DNA of 64,000 nucleotides. It comes from Neisseria chenwenguii (lineage in GTDB: Bacteria > Pseudomonadota > Gammaproteobacteria > Burkholderiales > Neisseriaceae). Positions within the stretch are counted from its first letter, which is position 1. Each line of letters begins with the position of its first letter. The stretch lies in the NCBI RefSeq assembly GCF_002216145.1, contig NZ_CP022278.1, positions 124,001 through 188,000 on the forward strand, read 5' to 3'. Both the position numbers and the translations under genes were made by a program. The notes beneath the pieces are model-generated. The model ran no database searches. It was not told the DNA's origin and worked only from the letters and a program-made list of their open reading frames with translations. This document shows positions 27,492-36,729 of this stretch, in pieces.

Positions 27492-29875
27492 TCTTCGTCC
27501 CCTCTGATGATGACGCGCTCAACGCCCGGAGCTTGGGGTTGCACGGGAGACGGCTGAATCTGCTGGATTTGCGGAACCTGCGGTTTACGGAATTGCGGGT
27601 CGATTTGCGATTCCTGAGATTGGGGGGCGCGCGGCGGTTGGGCGGCCGGACGCGGTGCCTGTTGAACCGGTTTTTTCGGTGCAGCGGCCGGGCGTGCCGG
27701 TGCGGACGCAGCGGCTTTCGGTTTTTCAGACGGCACAGCAACAGAAGAAGCAGCTGCCGCCCTGGTACCTGCGGAGGCGGCTGAGGCCGCAGAAGCCGGA
27801 ACTACCGCAGGCGCGGTGATGGCCGGCGCAGACGCCGCCTGAGCGGCAACTGCGGCAATGTCCGCCTGCGGACGGCCGCCGTCTTGATAAACCGCGACGG
27901 CAGTAAGACTGGCTTTCAGCGATTCGTCGGAAACCATACGCACATCCAGCGCTTTGAGTTCGGCCAATTCTTTCAGCCAAGACTGCGTCGCCGGCGAACG
28001 GGGGTCGAAATACTGTTTTACCGCGGCTTCAGCATTGTTCAAATCGCTCTGATAGGCTTCACCGTTGTGCTGCATCAGCGCGATACGCGCATCCAAAAGG
28101 CGCAGACGCAGGTTTTCACGCACGAAATAAATCTGATCAGGCGCAATCAGCATGGCATCGCTGCTGTCCAAACGGCGCAGTTCGACCAAGCCTTTGAGCG
28201 CTTCCAAAGATTTATCCCAGGCATTTTCCCACCAAGACCGGCCGGCAGCCTGTTTCGCGGCTTCGCGCTCGCTCGGCGTCAGCGTACCGTCCACCAGCAG
28301 CGGCAGACCGGTTGCAGCGGCTTCCAAGCGGTCGATTCGCAGCGCCGTACCGGAAATATCGACATACGGGCGGTTTTTCAACGCTGTCAAATCACGGCTG
28401 ACCGCCTGCTTGATCGGCAGCAATTCAGGTTGGTCGAAACGGCTCAGGCGGCTTTGGATATGCTCTAAAACGCCGATAGCGCCCTGCACGTTGCCCGCCA
28501 GCAACAGCTGTTGAGACGCCAGATTCAGCATACTTTCAGCTTCATCAACCAGCCAGTTGGCGCGGCCTTTGACCAAATCCTGATAGGCGCGCTGCGTGAG
28601 TTTGATTTGTTCGGCATTAGTTGTCTGACCGGTGCCCAACCGCTGCATCTCGGCCTGAATCAAAGTTTGGCGGTGGATCGCATCTTTAAGCACCAAGGCG
28701 TTTTCGGATTCGCCCAACGCAGCTTTATCGAGTTTTTGCGCAAACGACAACTCTTGGTTTTTCAACAGATTTTGTCCCTGAACAAACAAAAATCCGCTTG
28801 CACCCAAGCCCAAAAGCGCCAACACCAGCGCACCGACTGCCAAGCCTTTGCTGCCGGACTGCTTGATGATGACGGGCGCAGGCGCGTTTTGCACGACGGG
28901 CGCGGGCTGCGGCGCGGTTTTCGCCTCGGGTTTCCGTTCGGGTTGCGGGGTAGGTTTGGAGGGCTGTTTCGGTTCTGCCATGGTTTTTCCTGTATGTCCG
29001 GCCCCGTCCGCCGCCTCTTGTTTTAAAAGAGGTTGAACGGCAACATGGGGGTTGTCCGGTGCTTTTTCAGACGGCACAGCCTGTTTGTCGGTATCGGAGG
29101 CTGCCGTTTGCTGCGGCACCGGTTTTTCAGAAGATTGGTCGGCGGTTTGGCGCGGGGTAGCGGGCTGCACCGCATCCGCCAAAACGGCCGCATCGAGTGC
29201 GGCGACCACTTTAACGTTTTCCGCGCCTGCTGCCCGCAATGCCGAGGCAACGCGCGGATGATGGGTGAAGTATAGCAAGGTTTTGAAGAATCGGGCGAAT
29301 TCGCTCGGAATCTGTTTGAAAAAGAGCTGCACGAGTTCGGCCGACGTAATATAGGCAGCTTTGACGTCGTCGGTTTTAAAACCCTGCCAATTCAATTTCT
29401 TATCCTGACGGTAGTAAACTTCCGCCAAGCCTGTGGCAAAGCCTTTTTTGCGCAACTGTTCGCCCAGATAATTGCGCCCGCCGTGTCCGCGCACAATCAG
29501 GATTTTCGTGCCCTGCGGCATATTTTTCCACACCGGCAGGCGCAAAACGGCTTCGCTGTCGTGGCCGTCTTCGGGGGCGACGATTTCGTGTTTGCAGTAT
29601 TTGGCCAGCGTTCTGCGGCTGGCCTGACCGACCGTTACCTGCACTTTGCGGCCGTCTGAAAAATCCAGATGCGGCGCAGCGGTTTCGACGGCGGTCGGGC
29701 TGACCCAAAACACTACGTCCGCATTGGCATAAAGATTTTTCAGACGGCCTGTCGAGGCTTCGTCTTTTTCGATTTCAACCGGACTGAATACGAGTGCGTC
29801 CCACCCTGCGCGGCGGCAGGTTTCCCTATCCTCGCGGGCGCGTGCTTCGGGGCGGACAATCAGAAGCGTTGGCAT
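27488..29875 (-). CDS. hemDX: HemD-HemX fusion: uroporphyrinogen-III synthase plus HemX domain
   Basis: A 795-residue fusion. Residues 1 to about 240 are uroporphyrinogen-III synthase (LLIVRPEARAREDRETCRRA; VFWVSPTAVETA; ILIVRGHGGRNYLGEQLRKK; VYYRQDKKLNWQGF), which cyclises hydroxymethylbilane. A disordered Pro/Gln/Lys linker follows (about 240-330). One transmembrane helix (GLAVGALVLALLGLGASGFL) anchors a HemX domain (about 355-690), and an Ala/Pro-rich tail ends the protein. The fusion would tether HemD at the membrane beside HemY. The three functions hemD, hemX and hemY thus sit in one two-gene operon. Confidence 0.9.
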   Translation of the reverse strand: MPTLLIVRPEARAREDRETCRRAGWDALVFSPVEIEKDEASTGRLKNLYANADVVFWVSPTAVETAAPHLDFSDGRKVQVTVGQASRRTLAKYCKHEIVAPEDGHDSEAVLRLPVWKNMPQGTKILIVRGHGGRNYLGEQLRKKGFATGLAEVYYRQDKKLNWQGFKTDDVKAAYITSAELVQLFFKQIPSEFARFFKTLLYFTHHPRVASALRAAGAENVKVVAALDAAVLADAVQPATPRQTADQSSEKPVPQQTAASDTDKQAVPSEKAPDNPHVAVQPLLKQEAADGAGHTGKTMAEPKQPSKPTPQPERKPEAKTAPQPAPVVQNAPAPVIIKQSGSKGLAVGALVLALLGLGASGFLFVQGQNLLKNQELSFAQKLDKAALGESENALVLKDAIHRQTLIQAEMQRLGTGQTTNAEQIKLTQRAYQDLVKGRANWLVDEAESMLNLASQQLLLAGNVQGAIGVLEHIQSRLSRFDQPELLPIKQAVSRDLTALKNRPYVDISGTALRIDRLEAAATGLPLLVDGTLTPSEREAAKQAAGRSWWENAWDKSLEALKGLVELRRLDSSDAMLIAPDQIYFVRENLRLRLLDARIALMQHNGEAYQSDLNNAEAAVKQYFDPRSPATQSWLKELAELKALDVRMVSDESLKASLTAVAVYQDGGRPQADIAAVAAQAASAPAITAPAVVPASAASAASAGTRAAAASSVAVPSEKPKAAASAPARPAAAPKKPVQQAPRPAAQPPRAPQSQESQIDPQFRKPQVPQIQQIQPSPVQPQAPGVERVIIRGDEE

Positions 29876-29984
29876 TTTTCAGACGGCCTTTCATTATCTA
29901 AATCAAATAGAATCCGAAAATACCGATTTCTACCTAAGGGCGCAACTGAAAAGGTATAAACGGCGCTTTTCGCAAACAGCCGTA

Positions 29985-30638
29985 TCAGACAACGGTAAAT
30001 TCGGCCTTGACCAAGCCTGCCAAATCCAGTTGCAGGCGGCTGCCCGACGACAGCTTTCCCACGCCTTCGGGCGTTCCGGTAAAAATCAAATCGCCCTCGC
30101 GCAGACCGAAAACCGCCGCCAGTTCGCCCACCAATTCAGCCGGCGGATGAATCATCAGCACCGTTTCGCCTTTTTGGCGCAAACCGCCGTCGATGTGGAG
30201 CGTAAACGTGCAGTTGTCGGGATTTGGCAGCTTATCCGCCGCCACAAAATCCGACACGCAGGCCGAACCGCGGAAACCTTTGGCCTTCAGCCACGGCAGC
30301 CCCTTTTCTTTCAGACGGCCCTGCACATCGCGTGCGGTCAAATCCAAACCGACGCCGTAACCCGCAATCAGCGTCTGCCAGCTTTCTCCTTCGGCAAGAC
30401 CGTCTGAATCTTTGCCGACCAGCAACACCAGCTCGGTTTCAAAATGCACATCCCCGCCAAACGCCGGCAGGCGGATTTCGCCGCCGCTGCGCAATATTGC
30501 GCTGTTCGGCTTGGTAAACAAAACGGTTTCAGACGGCATTTCGTTTTTCAATTCTTCGATATGGGCGGCATAATTGCGTCCGATGCAGAAAATGTTGTTC
30601 ACACGCTTTTGCGCGTTTTCCAGCAAAACATGGCTCAT
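29985..30638 (-). CDS. Fumarylacetoacetate hydrolase family protein
   Basis: A 217-residue FAH-fold enzyme of the short YcgM/FAHD1 type. It has IFCIGRNYAAHIEELKNE at the N-terminus, metal ligands in VHFETELVLLVGK (ExE motif), DLTARDVQGRLKEKGLPWLK with the conserved D, and FTGTPEGVGKL near the end. Relatives act as acylpyruvate hydrolases, oxaloacetate tautomerases or decarboxylases; the substrate cannot be set from sequence. It stands alone, with DUS hairpins on each side. Confidence 0.88.
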   Translation of the reverse strand: MSHVLLENAQKRVNNIFCIGRNYAAHIEELKNEMPSETVLFTKPNSAILRSGGEIRLPAFGGDVHFETELVLLVGKDSDGLAEGESWQTLIAGYGVGLDLTARDVQGRLKEKGLPWLKAKGFRGSACVSDFVAADKLPNPDNCTFTLHIDGGLRQKGETVLMIHPPAELVGELAAVFGLREGDLIFTGTPEGVGKLSSGSRLQLDLAGLVKAEFTVV

Positions 30639-30685
30639 GGCAACCCCTTATTAAATATAGAAACAGATTCGGCAGCCTCATCATA

Positions 30686-30729
30686 GCAGAGGCCGTCTGA
30701 AAACTTTAAGGTTTTCAGACGGCCTCTGC
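30686..30729. terminator. DUS-pair hairpin after proS
   Basis: GCAGAGGCCGTCTGAAAAC and its inverted copy extend well beyond the DUS core. It lies downstream of proS on the minus strand. Confidence 0.82.
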
Positions 30730-30758
30730 AAGATTAAAGCGCCAGGGCTTCCTGACAA

Positions 30759-32474
30759 TCAGCTTTTCAATGCGGCAAGCAACTGCGCCACCGCCTCATC
30801 CGCTGCCACGCTCTGCGCTTCGCTATCCGTGCGGCGTGCGTATTCGACCGTGCCTTCTTTCAAACCGCGGTCGCCGATGACGATGCGGTGCGGGATGCCG
30901 AGAAGCTCGGAGTCGTTGAGCAACACGCCGGCGCGCTCGTCGCGGTCATCAAGCAACACGTCCACGCCGGCGGCTGAGAGTTCGGCGTAGATTTTGTCGG
31001 CGGCGGCTTTGACAGCTTCGGATTTTTTATAGTTCATCGGCACGATGACGGCAGTGAACGGCGCCATGGCGTCGGTCCAGATGATGCCGCACTCATCATT
31101 ATTCTGCTCGATGGCGGCGGCTACGATGCGGGTGACGCCGATGCCGTAGCAGCCCATTTCCATGATTTGTGCTTTGCCGTTGTTGTCCAAAAACGAGGCG
31201 TTCAGGGCTTTGGAATATTTGTCGCGCAGTTGGAAAACGTGGCCGACTTCGATGCCGCGCGCCAGTTTCAGACGGCCTTTGCCGTCGGGGCTGGCATCAC
31301 CTTCGACGACGTTGCGCAAATCGACAAATTCCGGCTCGACGGCGTCGCGGCCGAAGTTGAAGCCGGTGAAGTGGTAGTCGTCTTCGTTGGCGCCGATGAC
31401 CCAGTCCGCCCCTTTTTCCAGCGCGAAATCGGCATAAACTTTTCCTGCGAAACCGACGGGGCCGAGCGAACCGCCGTCGGCGCCGAACTGGGCGCGGATC
31501 AGCTCGGGCGCGGCCATGGTCAGCGGGGCTTTCACGCCGGCGAGTTTTTCGGCTTTGATGTCGTTGAACTCATGGTCGCCGCGCAACAGCAGCAGCACGA
31601 TTCCGCCCTCTTCTTCGCCTTCGACGACGATGGATTTCATAGTGGTTTCCACGGGGATGTCCAGAAATTCCACCAGTGCGGCGATGGTTTTTACGTTCGG
31701 CGTATGCACTTTTTCCAGCGCAGCACGGGCTTCGGCGCGGCTGCCTGAAAGCGGCAGGGTCGGCGCCAATTCGACGTTGGCGGCGTAATCCGACGCATCG
31801 CTGTATGCAATCACGTCTTCGCCGCTCTCGGCCAACACTTGAAACTCGTGCGAACCGGTGCCGCCGATACTGCCGGTATCCGCGGCAACGGGGCGGTAGT
31901 TCAGCCCCAAGCGGTCGAAAATGCGGCAGTAGGCGTCGTACATCGGCTGATAGCCGTCGCGCACCAGCGATTCATAATCGGCGTGGAACGAGTAGGCATC
32001 TTTCATGATAAATTCGCGCGCGCGCATCACGCCGAAACGCGGGCGTACCTCGTCGCGGAATTTGGTTTGGATGTGGTAAAAATTTTTCGGAAGCTGCTTA
32101 TAGCTGGTGATTTCGCGGCGCACGATGTCGGTAATGACTTCTTCGCAGGTCGGGCCCATGCAGAAATCGGCGTCTTTGCGGTCTTTGAAGCGCAACAGCT
32201 CTTTGCCGTAAAACTCCCAGCGCCCGCTCTCCTGCCACAACTCCGCCGGCTGCACCACCGGCATCAGCAGTTCGACCGCTCCGGAGCGGTTCATCTCTTC
32301 GCGGATGATGTTTTCCACTTTGCGCAACACGCGCAAACCCATCGGCATCCAAGTGTAGAGGCCGGAAGCGTTGGCCTTGACCAGCCCCGCACGCAGCATC
32401 AGCTTGTGGCTGGCGAGTGCGGCTTCGGCGGGGGCTTCTTTTAATGTGGAGATGAAAAATTGAGAGGCTTTCAT
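30759..32474 (-). CDS. proS: Prolyl-tRNA synthetase
   Basis: From the ATG before [14 protein letters not shown] it is 571 residues, matching the bacterial-type ProS with its editing insertion. Class II motif 1/2 regions are seen in [20 protein letters not shown] and [19 protein letters not shown]; motif 3 lies in [17 protein letters not shown]. The INS editing domain (about residues 225-400) contains the residues that clear Ala-tRNA-Pro. The C-terminal anticodon-binding domain has [20 protein letters not shown]. The longer frame upstream runs into the AT-rich spacer and is not used. Confidence 0.97.
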   Translation of the reverse strand: MKASQFFISTLKEAPAEAALASHKLMLRAGLVKANASGLYTWMPMGLRVLRKVENIIREEMNRSGAVELLMPVVQPAELWQESGRWEFYGKELLRFKDRKDADFCMGPTCEEVITDIVRREITSYKQLPKNFYHIQTKFRDEVRPRFGVMRAREFIMKDAYSFHADYESLVRDGYQPMYDAYCRIFDRLGLNYRPVAADTGSIGGTGSHEFQVLAESGEDVIAYSDASDYAANVELAPTLPLSGSRAEARAALEKVHTPNVKTIAALVEFLDIPVETTMKSIVVEGEEEGGIVLLLLRGDHEFNDIKAEKLAGVKAPLTMAAPELIRAQFGADGGSLGPVGFAGKVYADFALEKGADWVIGANEDDYHFTGFNFGRDAVEPEFVDLRNVVEGDASPDGKGRLKLARGIEVGHVFQLRDKYSKALNASFLDNNGKAQIMEMGCYGIGVTRIVAAAIEQNNDECGIIWTDAMAPFTAVIVPMNYKKSEAVKAAADKIYAELSAAGVDVLLDDRDERAGVLLNDSELLGIPHRIVIGDRGLKEGTVEYARRTDSEAQSVAADEAVAQLLAALKS

Positions 32475-32868
32475 GATATTTGGTTCTATATAAGGAATAA
32501 GCGCGTATTGTACCGCCGAGCGCAGATTTTTGATAATTTTTCGGGTGTCAACGGATTTTTGTACACAGCCCCACACCGCTTTGTTTTACTTGGAAATTTA
32601 ATTCAGACGGCCGAAACTTTTTCATCTCAATTTCAAGTTATTGATTTTAAAGAATTTTATTTGACTATTTTTTAATCAGCCTAACAGGCCGTTTGTCGGC
32701 AAAGAAGTTTTTCAAATTATGCCGAGTTTACCCACAAAGTTATCCACAGAGTTTGTGTATAGATTTCATGCCGTCTGAAAAACCAGCCCGTCGGCATAAT
32801 ATTTCTTTCAGACGGCCTCCTTGCTAAAATGCCTGCCGTTTCCCGAAAAAATCAAGAAAGCATCAAGC
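32475..32868. other. Divergent spacer between proS and fghA, AT-rich with DnaA-box-like sites
   Basis: About 390 bases. 32577-32720 is AT-rich, with runs such as GATTTTAAAGAATTTTATTT. 32728-32762 holds a DnaA-box cluster, and one ATGCCGTCTGAA and one inverted DUS lie near 32769 and 32809. No gene is seen. Confidence 0.6.
32728..32762. promoter_or_regulatory. Cluster of DnaA-box-like sites
   Basis: TTACCCACA (32728, one mismatch), TTATCCACA (32740, perfect) and, on the other strand, CTATACACA (32762-32754, one mismatch) lie within 35 bases. This could be a DnaA-titrating or regulatory site, or part of an origin; dnaA and dnaN are not in the window. Confidence 0.5.
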
Positions 32869-33711
32869 ATGACCGCCATCACACCCATCGCCGAAGACAA
32901 AATGTTCAACGGCAGCCAAGCGCGCTACCGCCATTTTTCCGCAAGCTGCCAAACCGGCATGACCTTCAGCATCTACCTGCCGCCGCAGGCGCTGCAAAGT
33001 TATCAAGTGCCCACGCTTTACTGGCTCTCCGGCCTGACCGACGACGACGAAAACTTCTCCATCCGCGCCGGTGCACAGCGTTTCGCCGCCCATTGGGGCA
33101 TCGCCCTCGTCACGCCCGATACCTCCCCGCGCGGAGATACGCCCGATTCAGACGGCATCGAGCTCGGCCACGGCGCCGGATTTTACGTCAACGCCACCCA
33201 AGTGCCGTGGGCGGAACATTACCAAATGTACCGCTACGTCGCCGAAGAGCTTCCCGCGCTCATCGAAGCCAACTTCCCCGTTACCGATCAGCGCAGCATT
33301 TTCGGCCACAGCATGGGCGGCATGGGCGCCTTGCAGATCGCCCTCAAAAATCCAGGCCGCTACGCCGCCGTTTCCGCCTTCGCCCCGCTCTCCCACCCGA
33401 CGAATACCGAAATCGGCCGCTACGCCTTTACCGCCTACCTCGGCAACAATCCTGAAACTTGGGCGGCCTACGACCCAACCCTGCTCGTTCAGACGGCCAC
33501 AGCCGCCAAACTGCCGATTTTTATCGAACAGGGCGACACCGACGAACTCTACCCCGAAATACTCCAGCCCAAAACCTTCGTCAACGCCGCCCGAGCCCAC
33601 GGATTCGACGTGCAATACAAAATCCGCCGAGGCTACGGTCACAGCTACCATCACATCGCCAGTTTTATCGACGCGCATATCGAATTTCATGCCGATGCGC
33701 TGGGATTGTAA
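32869..33711 (+). CDS. fghA: S-formylglutathione hydrolase
   Basis: A 280-residue alpha/beta-hydrolase of the esterase D type. The nucleophile elbow is FGHSMGGMGAL (catalytic serine near residue 147); the other triad residues are D in IEQGDTDELYP and H in RRGYGHSYHHIA. N-terminal features include SQARYRHFSASCQTGMTFSI and LYWLSGLTDDDENF. It hydrolyses S-formylglutathione to formate and glutathione, the second step of glutathione-dependent formaldehyde detoxification. The partner alcohol dehydrogenase (adhC) is not adjacent here. I start at the ATG before TAITPIAEDK rather than the longer TTG frame. Confidence 0.93.
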   Translation: MTAITPIAEDKMFNGSQARYRHFSASCQTGMTFSIYLPPQALQSYQVPTLYWLSGLTDDDENFSIRAGAQRFAAHWGIALVTPDTSPRGDTPDSDGIELGHGAGFYVNATQVPWAEHYQMYRYVAEELPALIEANFPVTDQRSIFGHSMGGMGALQIALKNPGRYAAVSAFAPLSHPTNTEIGRYAFTAYLGNNPETWAAYDPTLLVQTATAAKLPIFIEQGDTDELYPEILQPKTFVNAARAHGFDVQYKIRRGYGHSYHHIASFIDAHIEFHADALGL

Positions 33712-33745
33712 ACAGCAGAAGCGAGGAGCTGAAAAGCTGTCCGCG

Positions 33746-33785
33746 AGGCCGTCTGAAAAGTGGCACACTCTTTCAGGCGGCCTTT
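33746..33785. terminator. Imperfect DUS-pair hairpin after fghA
   Basis: AGGCCGTCTGAAAG and CTTTCAGGCGGCCTT (one mismatch), about 35 bases after the fghA stop codon. Confidence 0.65.
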
Positions 33786-33972
33786 ATCTATACCGACAGG
33801 TAGGAAAATTACGCATTTTTTGAATTCACTGTCTGCACCTCGGCATCTTCCGTTTACAAAAAACCGATTATCCTAACGTTTCGTTTAATATATATCAAAA
33901 TATTATATTGAACTTATCTTGATTTAATCTGTCTGAAATATAGTTTCAAAAACTTCAAACCAGAGATGTAAT

Positions 33973-34527
33973 ATGAGTACAAAAAACAGCAGCAACTGCA
34001 AAGTCATTTTATGGACGACACTGGTCGGCGGCTTCATCAGCTCGCTGGTGAAATGGGGTTCGGAAGTCAATATGCCGCCGCGCATGCCGGGCGAAATTTC
34101 CCCGCCGGGGGCAAACATCGACGCATGGCTGGGCTGGCTGGGCTTCAACCAGCATTCTTTGGATTATATGTTTCAGGGCAACAGCATTCTCGGCGCGGTT
34201 ACGCTTTACCATTGGGGCTTCAGCTTCGTTTTTGCCCTCGTTTACGTCGTCGGATCGATGTATTGGTCGAAAATGCGCCTTTGGTACGGCGCGTTTTACG
34301 GCATTCTGATTACCGTCGTGATGCACGGCCTGCTGATTCCGATGTTCGGCTTCCGCAACCCGAAATACGCCGACGGCCTGACCGGCTGGATATGGAACTT
34401 AAACGCCGCCGAATTGTGGAGCGAATTCCTCGGCCATATCTATTGGTCGGTGTCGATTGAAATCTGCATGATTGCCGTCTTGGCGCACTTCGGCCGCCCG
34501 ATTTACGGCGTTTGGTGGAAAGACTGA
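33973..34527 (+). CDS. YagU family (DUF1440) inner-membrane protein
   Basis: A 184-residue membrane protein with about four hydrophobic helices and the YagU family pattern: VGGFISSLVKWGSEVNMPPR, the PPxxxxDAW-like NIDAWLGWLGF segment, and LGHIYWSVSIEICMIAVLAH. YagU has been linked to acid resistance in E. coli; no biochemical role is fixed. The upstream 180 bases are AT-rich (TTTAATATATATCAAAATAT) and probably contain its promoter. It stands alone between DUS hairpins. Confidence 0.85.
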   Translation: MSTKNSSNCKVILWTTLVGGFISSLVKWGSEVNMPPRMPGEISPPGANIDAWLGWLGFNQHSLDYMFQGNSILGAVTLYHWGFSFVFALVYVVGSMYWSKMRLWYGAFYGILITVVMHGLLIPMFGFRNPKYADGLTGWIWNLNAAELWSEFLGHIYWSVSIEICMIAVLAHFGRPIYGVWWKD

Positions 34528-34541
34528 CGCTTATCCGCCGC

Positions 34542-34585
34542 AAAGGCCGTCTGAAAAGCCGCAAAGCTTTTTCAGACGGCCTTTT
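34542..34585. terminator. DUS-pair hairpin after the YagU gene
   Basis: AAAGGCCGTCTGAAAAG and an inverted copy with one extra T, followed by TTTT. It sits directly upstream of the mutL -10. Confidence 0.78.
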
Positions 34586-34587
34586 GC

Positions 34588-34593
34588 TATAAT
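34588..34593 (+). promoter_or_regulatory. Candidate mutL -10 box
   Basis: A perfect TATAAT 39 bases before the mutL ATG. The bases where a -35 would lie are the right arm of the preceding DUS hairpin and do not match TTGACA, so the call rests on the -10 alone. Confidence 0.45.
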
Positions 34594-34631
34594 ATCCGTT
34601 CTCATTTAAGCCATCTGACCGAAAGCCCGCC

Positions 34632-36635
34632 ATGCCCCGTATTGCCGCCCTGCCCGACCATCTCGTCAACCAAATCGCCGCCGGCGAAGTGGTGGAACGC
34701 CCCGCCAATGCGCTGAAGGAAATCGTTGAAAACAGCATAGACGCGGGCGCGACGCAGATTGATGTCGAGCTCGAAGGCGGCGGCATCCGCTTTTTGCGCG
34801 TGGCCGACAACGGCGCAGGCATACACGCCGACGACATCGAATTGGCGTTACACCGCCACGCCACCAGCAAAATCAAGACCTTAAACGATTTGGAACACGT
34901 CGCCAGCATGGGCTTTCGCGGCGAGGGTTTGGCCAGCATCGCCTCGGTCAGCCGCCTGACGCTGACCAGCCGCCAAGACGGCAGCGCGCACGGCTATTGC
35001 GTGAAAGCAGAAGACGGCAAACTCAGTGCGCCCGCCGCCGCCGCTCATCCTGTCGGCACGACGGTGGAAGTGGCCGAACTGTTTTTCAACACGCCCGCGC
35101 GGCGCAAGTTTCTCAAATCGGAAAACACCGAATACGCCCATTGCGCCACCATGCTCGAGCGGCTGGCGCTGGCGCATCCGCAGATTGCGTTTTCGCTCAA
35201 ACGCGACGGTAAAACCGTGTTCAAATATCCCGTGCAGAGTCTGGACGAGCGCATCGCGGCGGTGGTCGGCGCGGATTTTCAGACGGCCTCGCTGGAAATC
35301 GACAGCGGCAACGGCACGCTGCGGCTCTACGGCGCGATTGCCAAACCGACTTTTGCCAAAGGTAAGACCGACAAGCAGTTTTGTTTTGTGAATCATCGCT
35401 TTGTGCGCGACAAAGTGATGCTGCACGCGGTCAAACAGGCCTACCGCGACGTGTTGCACAACGCGCTCACGCCTGCGTTTGTATTATTCCTCGACCTTCC
35501 GCCCGAAGCGGTGGATGTGAACGTCCACCCCACCAAAACCGAAATCCGCTTCCGCGACAGCCAACAGGTACACCAGCTCGTATTCCACACGCTCAACAAA
35601 GCGCTGGCCGCCACCCGCGCCGACCGGACCGAAAGCGTCAGCAATGCCGGCGGCGTGTTGCATGAAATGATGGGCATCAGGCCGTCTGAAAACGCGGGGA
35701 ATGATGGTTTGAATAATGATGAACCCGTGCCCACAACCGAAGCGGTTTCAGATGGCCTAATCCCCACGCCGGCGCCTGCACAAAGCAGCTTCGGCGGTTT
35801 CGCCCAAAGCGCCAACCCCTACGGCAAAACCGCGCCCGCACCCTACGCTGCCGCCCGCGCCCCGCAACAGCGCAGCCTGACCCTGCGCGAAAGCCGCGCC
35901 GCGCTGGAAACCTACGCCGCGCTGTATCAGAAAACCGACGGCGAAGATTTGGAATTGAAACAGTTTGAACAGGCGCGTTTCGGCAGCGTTCAGCTGCCGT
36001 CTGATGCTTCGACTACGCTCAGCGACCACCCGAATAATGAAACCGAAACCCCGCCGCTGGGCTTCGCCATCGCCCAACTTTTAGGCATCTACATCCTCGC
36101 CCAAGCCGAAGGCAGCCTGCTGCTCGTCGATATGCACGCCGCCGCCGAACGCGTGAACTACGAAAAAATGAAAAACCAGCGCAAACATCTGGGCAGCCTG
36201 CAAAGCCAGCACCTGCTCATTCCCGTGACCTTCGCCGCCACCCACGAAGAATGCGCCGCCCTCGCCGACCACGCCGACGCCCTCAAAACCTACGGCCTCG
36301 AAGTGTCCGACATGGGCGGCAACACCCTCGCCGTACGCGCCGTTCCCGCCATGCTCGGCAAATCCGACGTTGCCGCCCTCGCCCGCGATGTACTGCACGA
36401 ACTCGCCCAAACCGGCAGCAGCCAAACCGTCGAAGCGCGCGAAAACCAAATCCTCGCCACCATGTCGTGCCACGGCTCCGTCCGCGCCGGCCGCCAACTG
36501 ACCATTCCCGAAATGAACGCCCTCCTGCGCGACATGGAACGTACCCCGCGCAGCAACCAATGCAACCACGGCCGCCCGACCTGGGTGAAACTGACGCTGA
36601 AAGAATTAGACGCACTGTTTTTGCGCGGGCAGTAA
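34632..36635 (+). CDS. mutL: DNA mismatch repair protein MutL (endonuclease type)
   Basis: A 667-residue mismatch-repair ATPase. The N-terminal GHKL domain has NQIAAGEVVERPANALKEI (motif I, catalytic E), DNGAGI and GFRGEGLASIASVSRL. A variable linker (about 340-450) follows. The C-terminal domain has LVDMHAAAERVNYEKM near residue 500, a DxHA(x)2E(x)4E nuclease motif absent from E. coli MutL, and MSCHGSVRAGR and CNHGRPTWVK, which supply zinc-site residues. Nicking by MutL fits Neisseria, which has no MutH. The linker contains a DUS translated as RPSEN and a DUS-linked repeat, so it has tolerated insertions. Confidence 0.96.
   Translation: MPRIAALPDHLVNQIAAGEVVERPANALKEIVENSIDAGATQIDVELEGGGIRFLRVADNGAGIHADDIELALHRHATSKIKTLNDLEHVASMGFRGEGLASIASVSRLTLTSRQDGSAHGYCVKAEDGKLSAPAAAAHPVGTTVEVAELFFNTPARRKFLKSENTEYAHCATMLERLALAHPQIAFSLKRDGKTVFKYPVQSLDERIAAVVGADFQTASLEIDSGNGTLRLYGAIAKPTFAKGKTDKQFCFVNHRFVRDKVMLHAVKQAYRDVLHNALTPAFVLFLDLPPEAVDVNVHPTKTEIRFRDSQQVHQLVFHTLNKALAATRADRTESVSNAGGVLHEMMGIRPSENAGNDGLNNDEPVPTTEAVSDGLIPTPAPAQSSFGGFAQSANPYGKTAPAPYAAARAPQQRSLTLRESRAALETYAALYQKTDGEDLELKQFEQARFGSVQLPSDASTTLSDHPNNETETPPLGFAIAQLLGIYILAQAEGSLLLVDMHAAAERVNYEKMKNQRKHLGSLQSQHLLIPVTFAATHEECAALADHADALKTYGLEVSDMGGNTLAVRAVPAMLGKSDVAALARDVLHELAQTGSSQTVEARENQILATMSCHGSVRAGRQLTIPEMNALLRDMERTPRSNQCNHGRPTWVKLTLKELDALFLRGQ
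36000..36030. repeat. DUS-linked GAGCG(A/T)AGTCGAAG repeat inside mutL (copy 2, inverted)
   Basis: The plus strand reads CCGTCTGATGCTTCGACTAC then GCTCAGCGACC. Its reverse complement matches the spacer copy at 16114-16145 with about two differences over 31 bases. In mutL it encodes the linker residues LPSDASTTLSDH. Confidence 0.65.
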
Positions 36636-36655
36636 GGAGGGTTTGGGGATAACGG

Positions 36656-36688
36656 ATAAGGCCGTCTGAAAGATTCAGACGGCCTTAT
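36656..36688. terminator. DUS-pair hairpin between mutL and the convergent DUF4230 gene
   Basis: ATAAGGCCGTCTGAA and its inverted copy with a 3-base loop. Confidence 0.8.
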
Positions 36689-36729
36689 ATTATGCAATGC
36701 TGAAATTTTCAGACGGCCTGTTCCCGCCC

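Noticed and set aside
33900..33972. FNR-type site (TTGATTTAATC) upstream of the YagU gene
   Set aside because: The second half-site does not match ATCAA at the required spacing.
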